Shown here: one piece after another, positions 12,783 to 23,519 of the stretch | How the letters are laid out: every line of letters begins with the position of its first letter | Position numbering within the stretch: position 1 is the stretch's first letter | Notes under the pieces: model-generated | The model's input: the letters and a program-made list of their open reading frames with translations, nothing else | Told to the model about the DNA's origin: nothing | Databases searched by the model: none | From: Misgurnus anguillicaudatus | Taxonomy: Eukaryota; Chordata; Actinopteri; Cypriniformes; Cobitidae | Direction: 5' to 3' | DNA: 64,000 nt | Assembly: GCF_027580225.2 (NCBI RefSeq) | Contig: NW_027395284.1 | Location: forward strand, 1,569,478-1,633,477 | Translations under genes and position numbers: made by a program

Positions 12783-13713
12783 CTTACAGTCTGTGAGTCC
12801 GAAGGGGGAGGAATTATGATAATGTCGGTCTTCCCTACGTTACCAATCTCGGAAAGGAAACAATCTGTGTGTTTGTTGTAGTCCAAAAAAATAGATTTAC
12901 GTTGGAGATAGGGTGACCACCCGTCCCGCGTACCGCGTGCGCGCACAGCGTTTGAAGCACAATTCATGCGTCCCGCAAATTGAGACCGTGTCACGCATAA
13001 TCAATGCTTGCTAAAAAAAAAGTTGGTTGCTCTATATATCATCAAGCCCCAGGCAGCCACACAAACATTACTTTGACAGTTCAGGCTCGCTCTCCACTTG
13101 CACGCTACTGTTGCCCCTTAGTTGAACTGCTGACTAGGTTGTTGTCAACTTTTCGTTGTTGTCATGACAGCGCAGTGCGCACGCAGCCACACACGTGCAT
13201 AACTTTTAGATGCGTGCTTTCCAATTTGAAAAATGGAGAAAGAGACTAGTCTGACTCTGCACCGCCATCATCAATTAAAAAGAGAAGGTGTGGGTACAAG
13301 AAAGACTGGGAAAATAAATATTTGTGGCAGAAAGTCCATAAGGTGTCCCCAGAACACTGAACAGTTTTTTATCCTGCGCCTGCCTTTACTAACATGCAAG
13401 TTCACCATCCTTCCTCCCTCTTCTCGTTTCGTGAACCTCTGGAGTTAAGACTTCTTTTTACCTGTTCCAGTGTTGTTGATTAACTACTGTACAATTCGTG
13501 TTACTCCTATAATTTTATATTATAATTTATGTAAAGAGAATAAATTGTAATGAAAAAATAAATTAAATTAAATTGCTAAAGTAAATCGTAAATGGAAGTG
13601 CATCTGTCAATTCATTGAATGTTCAAAATATTATAAATCTTTATTTAGAAAAAAATTCACATTTGGTTGGCCTATTCATGAGCATACATCATGTTTAGGG
13701 GAATAGGGCATTA

Positions 13714-13937
13714 TTAAAGGCGGAGTCCATGATGTTTGAAAGCCAATGTTGATATTTGAAATCACCTAAACAAACACGCCCCTACCCCAATAGAATCTGG
13801 ACCTTCTGTTGATAGACCCGCCCCACACATACGCAACCCGGCATTTGATTTGATTTGATTGGCTATAAGTGTGTTTTGGTAGTCAGCCCGTCTCCTTTTC
13901 CAACGCGTTTTTCAAACATCGTGGACTCCGCCTTTAA
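13714..13937. mobile_element. TTAA MITE, copy 2 of 3
   Basis: Same termini as the copy at 12537, with one change in the left terminus (GTCCATGAT). The interior is shorter because part of the middle is replaced by a short TTTGATT repeat. Confidence 0.9.
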
Positions 13938-13948
13938 TATGCCATGTA

Positions 13949-14383
13949 CACTGCAAAGAAAAAAAAATCTTAGTAGGCTATTTTTGTCTTGTTTTAGTAA
14001 AAATATCTAAAAATTCTTAAATTAAGATGCTTGTTCTTGATCAGCAAAACGACCAAAGAAAATAAGTTTAGTTTTATGCACAAAATCACTTAATTTTTAT
14101 ATTTTTGGTCTAAAACAAGCAAAAAAGAAAATCTGCCAATGAATTTTTCTTGAATTTGGTGTTTAAGATGTTTTGCTTACCCCATTGGCCGATATTTTTG
14201 CTTGTTTTATGCACAAAATCACTTAAGTTTGATATTTTTGGTCTTAAAAACTAAACTTATATTCTTGGGTCGTTTTGCTCATCAAGAAAAAGCATCTTAA
14301 TTTAAGAATTTTTTTGATATTTTTACTGAAATGAAGACAAAAATACAAAGATTTTTTTTTCTTGAAAATATTTTTTTGCAGTG
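13949..14383. mobile_element. TA-site palindromic MITE (CACTGCAAA family), copy 1
   Basis: Flanked by TA on both sides. It begins CACTGCAAAG and ends TTTTTTTGCAGTG. The arms are inverted repeats carrying CTTAAATTAAGATGC and GCATCTTAATTTAAG. TA targets suggest a Tc1/mariner-related family. Other copies at 39670, 48287, 50015 and 57956. Confidence 0.85.
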
Positions 14384-14581
14384 TAAGGTGGTAATGGGTA
14401 AACCACTATAAATAAGTCTGCCCGTGGGTTGGGTGCACCGCCACGCCAGGGAGTGTCCCACATTGTCCCTCAGAAACATACTCCTTGTCCCCCCTTGGGC
14501 TTATTAGCAGGTGGTCACCCTAGTTGGAGATGATAACTTGTGTCATTGTTTACTTTGGGGTTTGTACCCTTTGCATATCCT

Positions 14582-14827
14582 TTAAGGAGGGGTGCATGAT
14601 TTTTGAAAAACACTTTGGAAAAGGGAGTCGGGCCGAGTACCAAAATACACTTGTACCAGATCAACAGTAAGGGGCGTGTCTACTAACCAACATCGTTTCC
14701 TGGGTTGCGTATGTGTGGGGCGGGTCTATCAAAAGAAGGTCCAGATTATATTGGGGTAGGGGCGTGTTTGTTTAGGTGATTTCAAATGTCAATATTGGCT
14801 TTCAGAGATCATGCACCCCACCTTTAA
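14582..14827. mobile_element. TTAA MITE, copy 3 of 3, inverted
   Basis: Related to the copies at 12537 and 13714, in opposite orientation. Ends TTAAGGAGGGGTGCATGAT and GATCATGCACCCCACCTTTAA. The more diverged termini indicate an older or sub-family copy. Confidence 0.85.
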
Positions 14828-16429
14828 CATGTACTAATACACACTTTTGTTTCACCTTGTCAACTACCAACATCATTTCTGCAAAATTCTTCATAAAAAT
14901 TATGTTTTTATTTGCATTTATATATTGAACATTTAAATGGGGAAAACATTGTCAAAATAACAAAAAAGATGCAGTGTTTTGCGATCTTCAATACTGCAGA
15001 GAAGACAAGTTCAAATTCATTTCTCAAATGTTTGTACATGTTTTTAGGCAGTGTTCGAATTGAGGGAACACTTATAAGCATTGAGGGACCCCCCTACAAA
15101 GCACAAAAAATGAATTAGGGGGGTCCCCTGGTTTTTAATAAAATTAAAATAGTACTTCAATTTAAAATTATCATGCTGCGCTGCCACAAAGTGATGCTGT
15201 CCATTATTTGTCCCAATTTTGCAATAACGTAATCCAAAAGATTTCTGTCTGAAATAAATGTAAACTCAAGTGTGCCTCACGCTGTTTTCTGGAGGAATTG
15301 ACAGACGAGTCAATATCTCTGCATGTGGATTATTCTCACATCGTTGACGGTAAAATAGAATTATTGTTTGCTTCAAGATTGTTGTAATACTACTAAATGA
15401 GTGTTTAAAAGTTATTTAATTAAAAGTTATTTGAGGATTTTGGTTTATTTTAATATGCAGTACTCTTTCTTTCTTACTACCTTACATGATGCTAGCTCAC
15501 TGTCGTTTGTAATTAGCGAAATGTGGCAGATTATATTAGACTTCCTGTTTACGTGCTTTAATGCATGTTTCCTACTGTTCCCTGTTGTTCTTATGCCACG
15601 CGCTGGCGGTGTCATGTGTGGGAGGGCCCTTCTATCACTGCTTGCAGTTTTAAATATATTTTCACTGACTTACATGTGATTTTTTCCAAATACAGTAACA
15701 ACAATGTAAACATAATATATATTAGCACTTGCATTTTTAGACCTTATATAATTGGGGGCTTGGCCAAGGGGGTGGGGTTTAGGTAGGGGACCCCCATAAT
15801 CTTTAACATCATTCGAACACTGATTTTAGGATAAATTATAATTTTTTTAAACTGGATTTTTAGTCATCTTTTTATCTTTTATAGGTCTTGTCTTTTACAT
15901 TTGCTGTCGGATGACTTTATGTCACTCCCGAGGTTTGCTTTTGTTGAGATTCAACAGACACTGGACTGAAATGGTCACAATACATCTAGAAATGATGATT
16001 AAATCAAAACTGGAGTGGTCTCTTAATTTTTTCTGCAGCTGTAGACATCTTTTATATGTTTACACATTCAGACTGTAATGCATAATCAGATTTTAATCAA
16101 GATTACATTACGGATCATTTACACTTACGCATTTGGCATAATATCTTTTTGTGAACTTTTGTGCTGTTTACGCAATGCTCTTTAAACTGAACTATAGGAA
16201 CTACGTACTGTACAGGATCATGTTTGTACAGGACTTTATTTTTGCTGTTTAACGGATTTGGGACTTATTTTAGCAGCCTCTCTGAACAAAGCCGTTGCAT
16301 CACATACATGATTATAGTTTCCCTGCAACTCGCATTGGGGTGCTTACAAGTGTAAAAACCAGACTGTATGTCAATGCTGTGGGCTACATGACCAAATCAC
16401 AGTTTTCTCCTCCGAGTTGAAGCTATTTT

Positions 16430-16433
<4 letters not shown>
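14828..16433. other. intergenic, no feature seen
   Basis: AT-rich sequence with short ORFs lacking codon bias. No transposon terminus recognised. Confidence 0.4.

Positions 16434-16462
<29 letters not shown>
16434..16462. repeat. (CT)n microsatellite
   Basis: About 13 CT units, immediately left of the candidate transmembrane exon. Confidence 0.9.
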
Positions 16463-16464
<2 letters not shown>

Positions 16465-16475
16465 GAGTGATTTAC

Positions 16476-16652
16476 TCTCGCTGTCTGAGTAGGCTCTGGA
16501 GGAAGCCTTCTTACGAAAGAGGATGACTGTCTTAAGAGTTGTGATGATGAATGTTGCCGTGACGACGTAGAGGCACGTGAGACGGGAGTGCCGGTTGTTT
16601 ATGAACAAGGCTGAGGTGCCATGGCAGCCCCTGTAAATCCTCAAACGCTCAC
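16476..16652 (-). CDS. candidate orphan exon encoding a transmembrane segment
   Basis: An open 177-base stretch lies between a pyrimidine-rich acceptor (TCTCTTTCCTCCTAAG) and a GTAAAT donor, phase 1 at both ends. It reads ERLRIYRGCHGTSALF, then RLTCLYVVTATFIITTLKTV and ILFRKKASSRAYSDSE. That is a ~22-residue hydrophobic helix followed by RKK, as in a type I membrane protein. More than half the codons end in C, unlike the AT-rich surroundings, which is a strong coding signature. I do not recognise the protein and found no partner exon with matching phase. A GA-repeat follows just past the donor. It could be a real exon of an unidentified gene or a decayed one. Confidence 0.45.
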
Positions 16653-17029
16653 CTTAGGAGGAAAGAGAGAAAAGTGACAGAGGAGTTCAGACGAATAGAC
16701 CACTACTCTTTCCCTGAGCTGTGCAGTGATATTTGCTTGTTCAATTATTTTATTGCTTCTACTCTTAAAAGTTAAGAGTCCGGTGCATGATAACTTGATC
16801 CTGGTGGGCTCATTTGTTTGTTGAAAGGAACTCGGGTGCCCGGGCCGCACCGTTGGCACCACCGAGCAAAAGTAACCTAGTAAGTTAGATTTCCGATAAA
16901 GAAGGCCGCTGGAGAATCGAAACCATCTGAGCCACTCAAAACTTCTGCATCTGCTCTCAGCCAAGTCCAAACTTCCCACCTACGCAGGCTGGCTAAAAAA
17001 AGCAACAAGCCTCTATTAATGAATGTGTT

Positions 17030-17480
17030 TATTTATTTCCTTTAATAGATTTCGGAGCGAAAGCCCTCCGGGAACGAGGGAAGCGGCATTTCAGCAGCAT
17101 TCCGATCCCAATCCGAACAAAATCGATAGTCCGTTTTGCCAAACGAAGCTACGTGGTGGTTTCAGCAAGGGCCCCCTCTGCTACTTTATCTTACAGAAAG
17201 GGAAGCAATAAGCGGTGGCCGAGAAGGCGAATCAGCATCGCTGCAAATCAATTAATGGCCCTCATTCGTTAAGTGATGAGTCGATTAATGATCATGTTAT
17301 TCTTGAGCCAGCTGACACATAATCATGGAAAGAATTCGTTACGCTTCACTTTGCAGTGAAACGCAGAAAGGTGGCTATTATTGTATGGTCAGGCCTTGCA
17401 TTAAATAGACAATGTCCTTCCTTTTTAAAGTTACAACAAAAGGCTGTCATCAAGAGGGAGGTTTGTCATCATGATTAGAG
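17030..17480. promoter_or_regulatory. possible conserved non-coding block
   Basis: Repeat-free sequence with several homeodomain-type cores (AATCAATTAATGG, TCGATTAATGATCATG) in a moderately GC-containing stretch. The look is that of an enhancer-type element. Inference only. Confidence 0.25.
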
Positions 17481-17870
17481 CCGGGCTGGTCGAGATCTTC
17501 CATTATTATTGATTTCTAAGACCAGAAAGTGTGTTGCATCTTCTGTGTATATCAAGATATTACTGCAGCGGAAGATCAAACTTTCTGATTGGTGAAAGTA
17601 GAGAAACTGATCGAACTGTACACAGGATGACGACTGATTGTGAGTACGGTACATGACATGCATAAGGCTTTGCTTGCTGCAATATTGACTTTGTGCAATG
17701 CTTTTCTTGCTGCAATATTGACAATGTGCAATGAAAAATAAATGTGCTAGGTATATTTTACAAATACAATTTTTTTAACACGCTTTGCTGACCATTTAAA
17801 AAAATGATATATGTGAAGCTATGGCAAAGCCTCAACGAATTAGCTAAATTATTGCTGTTATTCGTCTTGC

Positions 17871-18113
17871 ACTAAATAGCACTAAAAGTGGTTCTTGGCT
17901 CGTAATCATAAAGGAACCAATTTTAGTGCTATATAGCACCTATGAAGAACCAAAGGGGGTCATAGCACCACTATAGCACCACATATGGTTCTACATAGCA
18001 CCTTATGGTTCTACACAGGGCTATACACAGGTACTTCATCGGTGCTATATAGCACTTAAAATGGTTCTTCTATGATTACGAGCCATGAACCACTTTTAGT
18101 GCTATTTAGCACC
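17871..18113. mobile_element. palindromic MITE (ATAGCACC/AGAACC family), copy 1
   Basis: The left arm ACTAAATAGCACTAAAAGTG mirrors CACTTTTAGTGCTATTTAG on the right. The middle has repeated TAGCACC and GGTTCTACA motifs. A related copy lies at 34827-35153. Confidence 0.75.
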
Positions 18114-18376
18114 ATTTGTTTTTAAAATGTATTTCAAATTAAAACTGTTAAACTATTATTAAAATTTCATATTAGAATATGATATTATACCATATTAGCT
18201 CTTTTTATCACAATGTGTGATTTCACTTTGATGGGCATTGCAAATGTGGTCATATATCCAAAATTCTATATCTTTTTTAACCTACACTCTCAGAATAAAG
18301 GTACAAGTCGCACAAGTAAATTTTTGTACCATAAATGGGCGTATTTGTATCTCAAAGGTACATGCACTTTAAAAAT

Positions 18377-18793
18377 GATTACTGTAAAAAATGTTGCTGT
18401 AGGTATGCAGCTGTTTGCCAGTAACTTACTGTACAATTAAATTTATGTTATTTTACTGGCAACAGTTTGTTCAAAGTTAAATGAACATTAAACATTAACA
18501 AGTCTTTGTCTTTACAGAATAAAACTATAAAATAACAGCATCATGCAAAGCATTCTGGGAACCAGAAATCCTCATCAACCTTTTTCTGTTTTTTCCATCA
18601 GATTTTGGTTCCAAAAATGCCTTGCATGAGGCTGTTATTTTAGTTTTAATCTGTAAAGATAAAGATTTGTTAATGTTTGATGTTCATTTAACTAACTGTT
18701 GCCAGTAAATGACATACATTTAATTCTACAGTAAGTTACTGGAAAACAGCTGCCAGTAATACTGTCATTTCTACCGAAACTTTTAACAGTGTA
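18377..18793. mobile_element. palindromic MITE with TTACTGTA motifs
   Basis: The outer arms share CAGTAACTTACTGTA and its complement, and the inner arms share the TTAACAAGTCTTTGTCTTTAC motif region. It ends near ACAGTGTAA. No coding sequence. Confidence 0.55.
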
Positions 18794-19291
18794 AGTTGGC
18801 TTTACTAAATAAATTAGGATCGATTAGGTTCAATCGTATTTCATGCATTCTGACTTATTAACACAGTTATAGAGTTGTTTCCTCATACTCAACGTAGGCA
18901 AAGTGTCAAAAAAGCAGTTGGTCGTGTTACAGGGTATTTCTATGCCGAATGCACTTCGCCAGGGTTCGTACAAGTTTCGGAAAGTTTTTTTTTGATTATG
19001 GGTCCAGTTGACGTTTCAGGGGTTTCGATAGGTATCACTTCTTTTTATGGGCACTTCCCCCGGAAAACCCCGCCCACCCGTCAATCAGCGAGAGATGCTA
19101 GAATTTATCACATCACATCACGCGACAGCTTTGTTCAAAACTCAACAATGGCATGAATGAAGATGTGTGTTTTTTTAAGGTAAGGAGAAGAAAGCCAGCC
19201 TGGTTTATCCGGGGTAGCAGCTGACTTTTGCGTATGTGTTTGGTGCGCTGGATTTCATTGAAAAGTCCCAACCGGGTCATGAGTTGCATGC

Positions 19292-20439
19292 TAGGGGTGT
19301 AACGGTACGTGTATTCGTACCGGACCGTTTCGGTTCAGGGCTTTCAGCACGGTGCACACGTGCACCGAAAGGCCGAATGCAATCTTTTGTGTGCGCCTGT
19401 GCGGAACATAATACGTGCGTTTCCACACGAACATATTAAGTGGCGGAAGTCTCCGCGTTCAGCGCAAGTCTTCTATCAAACATATAACATAATCCGGCAC
19501 GCAGAAAGATTTTTATTTACTTAGTTGTATATCCGTTTGATTATTGATGTAAACGTTTACGTGTCGTGTCTAAAAGCGCATGTTAAACGCGTGTCAACGC
19601 GCTGTTTTGTTCTTTCAAAAGTGCGTGAGAGGTTGCGCGTCTTTCGTTGCTACGCAATCATGAGATGCGCTTTCTGTGACAGCGAGAATAACGAATGCGT
19701 GATCAGATTTTTCATCTGCACCTCACGTCAATCATATCATTGTCACAATGCGATCAGCTGGTCGGGACAGAGAAGAGCTGTAACCCGGGCTTACTCAGCT
19801 GCGGAGGGGTTCGTTAGTAAAGTCACAGCTTACATTGACGACACAAGCAAAGATTAGGAGAAACGTGCAAAAGATCAAAGATGGCTATGTATGCAACTCA
19901 CTAATCTCAAAATGAGTGTATAATAAGTATATCATCATGTTGCTTGCTATGCAGTTACACATAGAGCAGTAATGTTATTTTTTATACAGAGATGGTACAT
20001 AGCCAATTCAATACTGTGAGTTAAACAATCCAAAATAAATCAAAACAGAAAAGTTTTGGTGGCAAAAATGTAGGCTAATAGTTCATTAATGTATTCAGGA
20101 ATTGAATTTGTTAGTTCAAGGTTTTAGTAGAAAAAGTTTAAGAGAAGGTTAAGAAAAGAGTTACCTACTGTTATAAAATAATGTAAAAAAGAACGTTGCA
20201 GTAGTATTTTATTTATTTTAATTTATTATTTTTTTATTTGATGTATATTTTATATATTATATTTTAATAAAAAGTGTTTAAAAAAGTGTAAACAAATTGT
20301 AAAAAAAAGTTTATAGTAATAAACAACCTGCAGTTTAATGTTTGCATTTTCCCCTTACTGTACCGAAAATGAACCGAACCGTGGCTTCAAAACCGAGGTA
20401 CGCACCGAACCGTGATTTTTGCGTACCGTTACACCTCTA
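19292..20439. mobile_element. hAT-like element, 1148 bp, perfect 8-bp target duplication
   Basis: TTGCATGC flanks both sides (19284-19291 and 20440-20447). The termini are TAGGGGTGTAACGGTACG and CGTACCGTTACACCTCTA. A subterminal region repeats GAACCG and ACCGAA motifs. The longest ORF inside (110 codons at 19525) resembles no transposase I recognise, so it is taken as non-autonomous. Confidence 0.9.
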
Positions 20440-20447
20440 TTGCATGC

Positions 20448-22387
20448 TGTAAGTAAGACTTCTGTATTATGTCGGAAATAAATAAATGACACGAACATGT
20501 AGTGAATCATAAGTTAAACAGTGTTGCATGACTCGTACTCGCTCCTCCCGTGGTAGTAACTCCTCCTTTTTCATTTTTTGTACGTTATCGGAAAGGATCG
20601 GTAAAGCTAATCTTTCTTTTATAAATCTGATAAACTAAAGATTCTTCGAAGATATAAAGTATGTAATACTACAAATGGTACATATTAAGACCTTTTAAAA
20701 ATGCTTTTTTCTAAGAGTGTACTTTTTTAATATACTTGTATCATACTTACGTTTTTGAAAAGCTACATGGGTCAACAGGTACTGCACAACAGGAATGGCC
20801 AAGAAAACTCAATTTTATGGAAATAGCATGCATTAAAAAAGGAGGGAATTCTTTACTTCACTAAAATGTAATGAACAGATTGAATTAACATCAGAAATGA
20901 GTGAATGACCCTGTCAGTCAGTAGACTGAATGTGTCAGAGAGCAGGAACAGTGTGTCACACAAACAAAACAGGGAAAAGATCACTCAGCAGATTAAGCCA
21001 GAGTACGTTTGAAGTCATTGTATTTTCTTATAAATTAACTATACTGTAATATGTCAGATGTCAGTCACATGCAACAATATATATATATATTACATTACAC
21101 TTAGATTTTTGCATTATGCATTACATTTCATCCGAGGTGATAAAAGCAGTACAGTACATTCAATCCATACATTTTTTATCATTAAGTGTGTTAACTAAGG
21201 ATCGATCTCTTGACCTTTGCATCGCTAATGCAATGCAATTGCGCACTGCAAATAAATACATCAGTATTCAATATATCATATATGTGTATACATACTTTAC
21301 AAATATAAACTGAAAAAATGTGCTTCATTTGTCGTTGTTTATGTCTTATCTCACCTAGGGCACCAAGTAAGCCATGCAGATTTGCCACTGGCATTCCCTT
21401 ATAAAACAGGTGAATAAAGATGATAGCTGTCAGCTGATGTTGCTATAATTAATAATCCCAGTCATAGTCTTTTTTAGCATTTATAATACATGAAGTTAAA
21501 AAGAGTTAACTTTAGATTTTAACTGGGTGATGTCGTGGGTCCGGCTGTCAAATTCAAAAGCTCAAAAATGATGAATCTAATTAATACGGCACAAGCTAAA
21601 AATCATAATGGTGTCAAAAATAAATTGAAAGATTAGTGTAAGTATATACGTGGGCCTTACATCCATCTAACTGTGGTTTTAGCCATATTAAAAATGAAAA
21701 ATGGATGAGACGTGGGTTTTAGGGCAGGTGAGATCTAACTACGCCAAATCTAAAAGCACGCTCTGTTCATAAGGGGACAAAATATAATCACGCTCTGTGC
21801 TGAAATATTGAATTTCTTTAATTTAAATTCATTTTTAAAGCTTTGTCTTCAACTTGTGACTGAGACTCGAAACCCTCAGGACAAGATAGCAATCTAATTA
21901 ACCAAGATCAATATTTCACTGAAATCGTCTCACGGCTGTATCTCCTCGCCAGATCCATTCGGGATTTAAACAATGGGAGATTCGTTTCTCTGCCATGGCG
22001 CTCTTGAGGAGGGTCTCGCACTGATTGGGATCACAGGTAGAAGGAAAGAGAGAGAAAGTCTATAGTGGCCCAAGTCATTCGGCTCCTGGGATTCCAGCGC
22101 ACACATAAGTGGGGGAAACGGGTCAATAGAACATTTTTGTTTCTCAGCGCCCTTACAAGGAACCAGAGTACTGCTTTCAATGCAATATACATTCACATGG
22201 CAATTTGTAACTATTTTACAAGATGGCAAATTTGCATGAATTCGTACAATATGTAAGTATGTAAGTGCGATCTGCTATTACCCATTAAAGTTGTGTTCAT
22301 TAATCCTTTTTCTAATAATTGTACATTTGTATGATTCAATATGTATGTCTTCATACAAATTAGCCACCTCATAAAAATATTTACCAG
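20448..22387. other. intergenic, no gene seen
   Basis: Short AT repeat near 21079-21090. No recognised feature otherwise. Confidence 0.4.
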
Positions 22388-22390
22388 ATC

Positions 22391-23515
22391 AGGGGTGCAT
22401 TTCCCGAACAACGACGTAACATCGATGCTGAACCAACATAGTACGATGCATAGTTGGAGCAACGAACTACCTTGTCACGACTGTTTCCTGAAAGCATAGT
22501 AAATTTGTCGCACATTTGTCATTTGAATCATGTTAGTTTAACAACATAGTTGATGATGTCACGGTTATTGTCAGATTACTGCTGTAAATAACATATATTG
22601 CATCGGAATACTGATTTTGCTATCGTGATTTAGTTATCTGTTGTTTATTTTCAAAATATTTAATTCTTAAAGGGATTCCCCAGGGTCTTATGCTACGTAC
22701 ACACCAAACGCGGGGCATCACGTTACTCGCTCTAGATTACTCGCGGGATTTAACTTCGTGTCATGCGAAATTTTCGCTCGAGATCAATATTTTCAACTTG
22801 TGCGAAGACGCGTTTAATGCGAATAGCATGTTTTAGCGGTAAACGCGCCGCCCATATTGCGTCATTCGCATCGATCCACGCTAGAACGCATCTGATCTGG
22901 TCTTTGCATTGACTTTGTATGTAATCTACTTGCGCAAATCATTTAAATTTTCGCTCGAGTTCAATATTTTCAACTTGGGCGAAGACGCATTTGAGGCGAA
23001 AAGCACGTGTTTTTGCGGTAAACGCGCCACCCATATCGCGTCATTCGCATCACTCCACGCAAGGACACGGCTGATCGCGTCTGTGCATTGACTTTGTATG
23101 TAATCTACTTGTATGTAATCTACTCGCGCAATCTACTGGTGTAAACCCACAGTTATAGCTCGTAGGAATGCGCACATGCGCAGTTTTCAAATGCAGCGCT
23201 TTAATTCTGTTTACAAATTTAAAGACGTAAAATAAAATTTGTATATATTTAGAATGATGGATATGGAATGTACTACATGTTTTAGCATGATCAACTTAAG
23301 TCTACATATTATAATAACAAGGAACTATGCTCCTAACAACATGTGAAGAGCAGGCTTTCAAACCACACAAGTTTGCGATGCAGCTTGCAAATTTTCGTTT
23401 GAGCTATGATTTCGGGAAACACCAAATCCTTGACCTTCGTCAGTAACGACGTAACTTGCGACGTATTTGGCTAAAGATGCTTTTGGGAAACCCCAAGCTA
23501 AAACTGGGGTAACCC
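22391..23515. mobile_element. TTTCCCGAACAACGACG-ended element with inner insertion
   Basis: Left GGTGCATTTCCCGAACAACG and right TTTTGGGAAACC with AGTAACGACGTAAC look like the two ends of one element. A second repeat beginning near 22675 (TTAAAGGGATTCCCC) is inserted and holds a tandem duplication. Confidence 0.45.
22768..23113. repeat. two tandem copies of a ~175-base unit
   Basis: Both units contain TTTTCGCTCGAG, CAATATTTTCAACTTG, GGTAAACGCGCC and CATTGACTTTGTATGTAATC in the same order. They differ by scattered substitutions, so the duplication is not recent. Confidence 0.75.
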
Positions 23516-23519
23516 CAGC

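Noticed and set aside
16641..16979. 112-codon minus-strand frame next to the orphan exon
   Set aside because: It lies in the presumed intron before the acceptor and lacks codon bias.
19525..19857. 110-codon frame inside the hAT-like element as a transposase
   Set aside because: Too short and with no recognisable hAT motifs.
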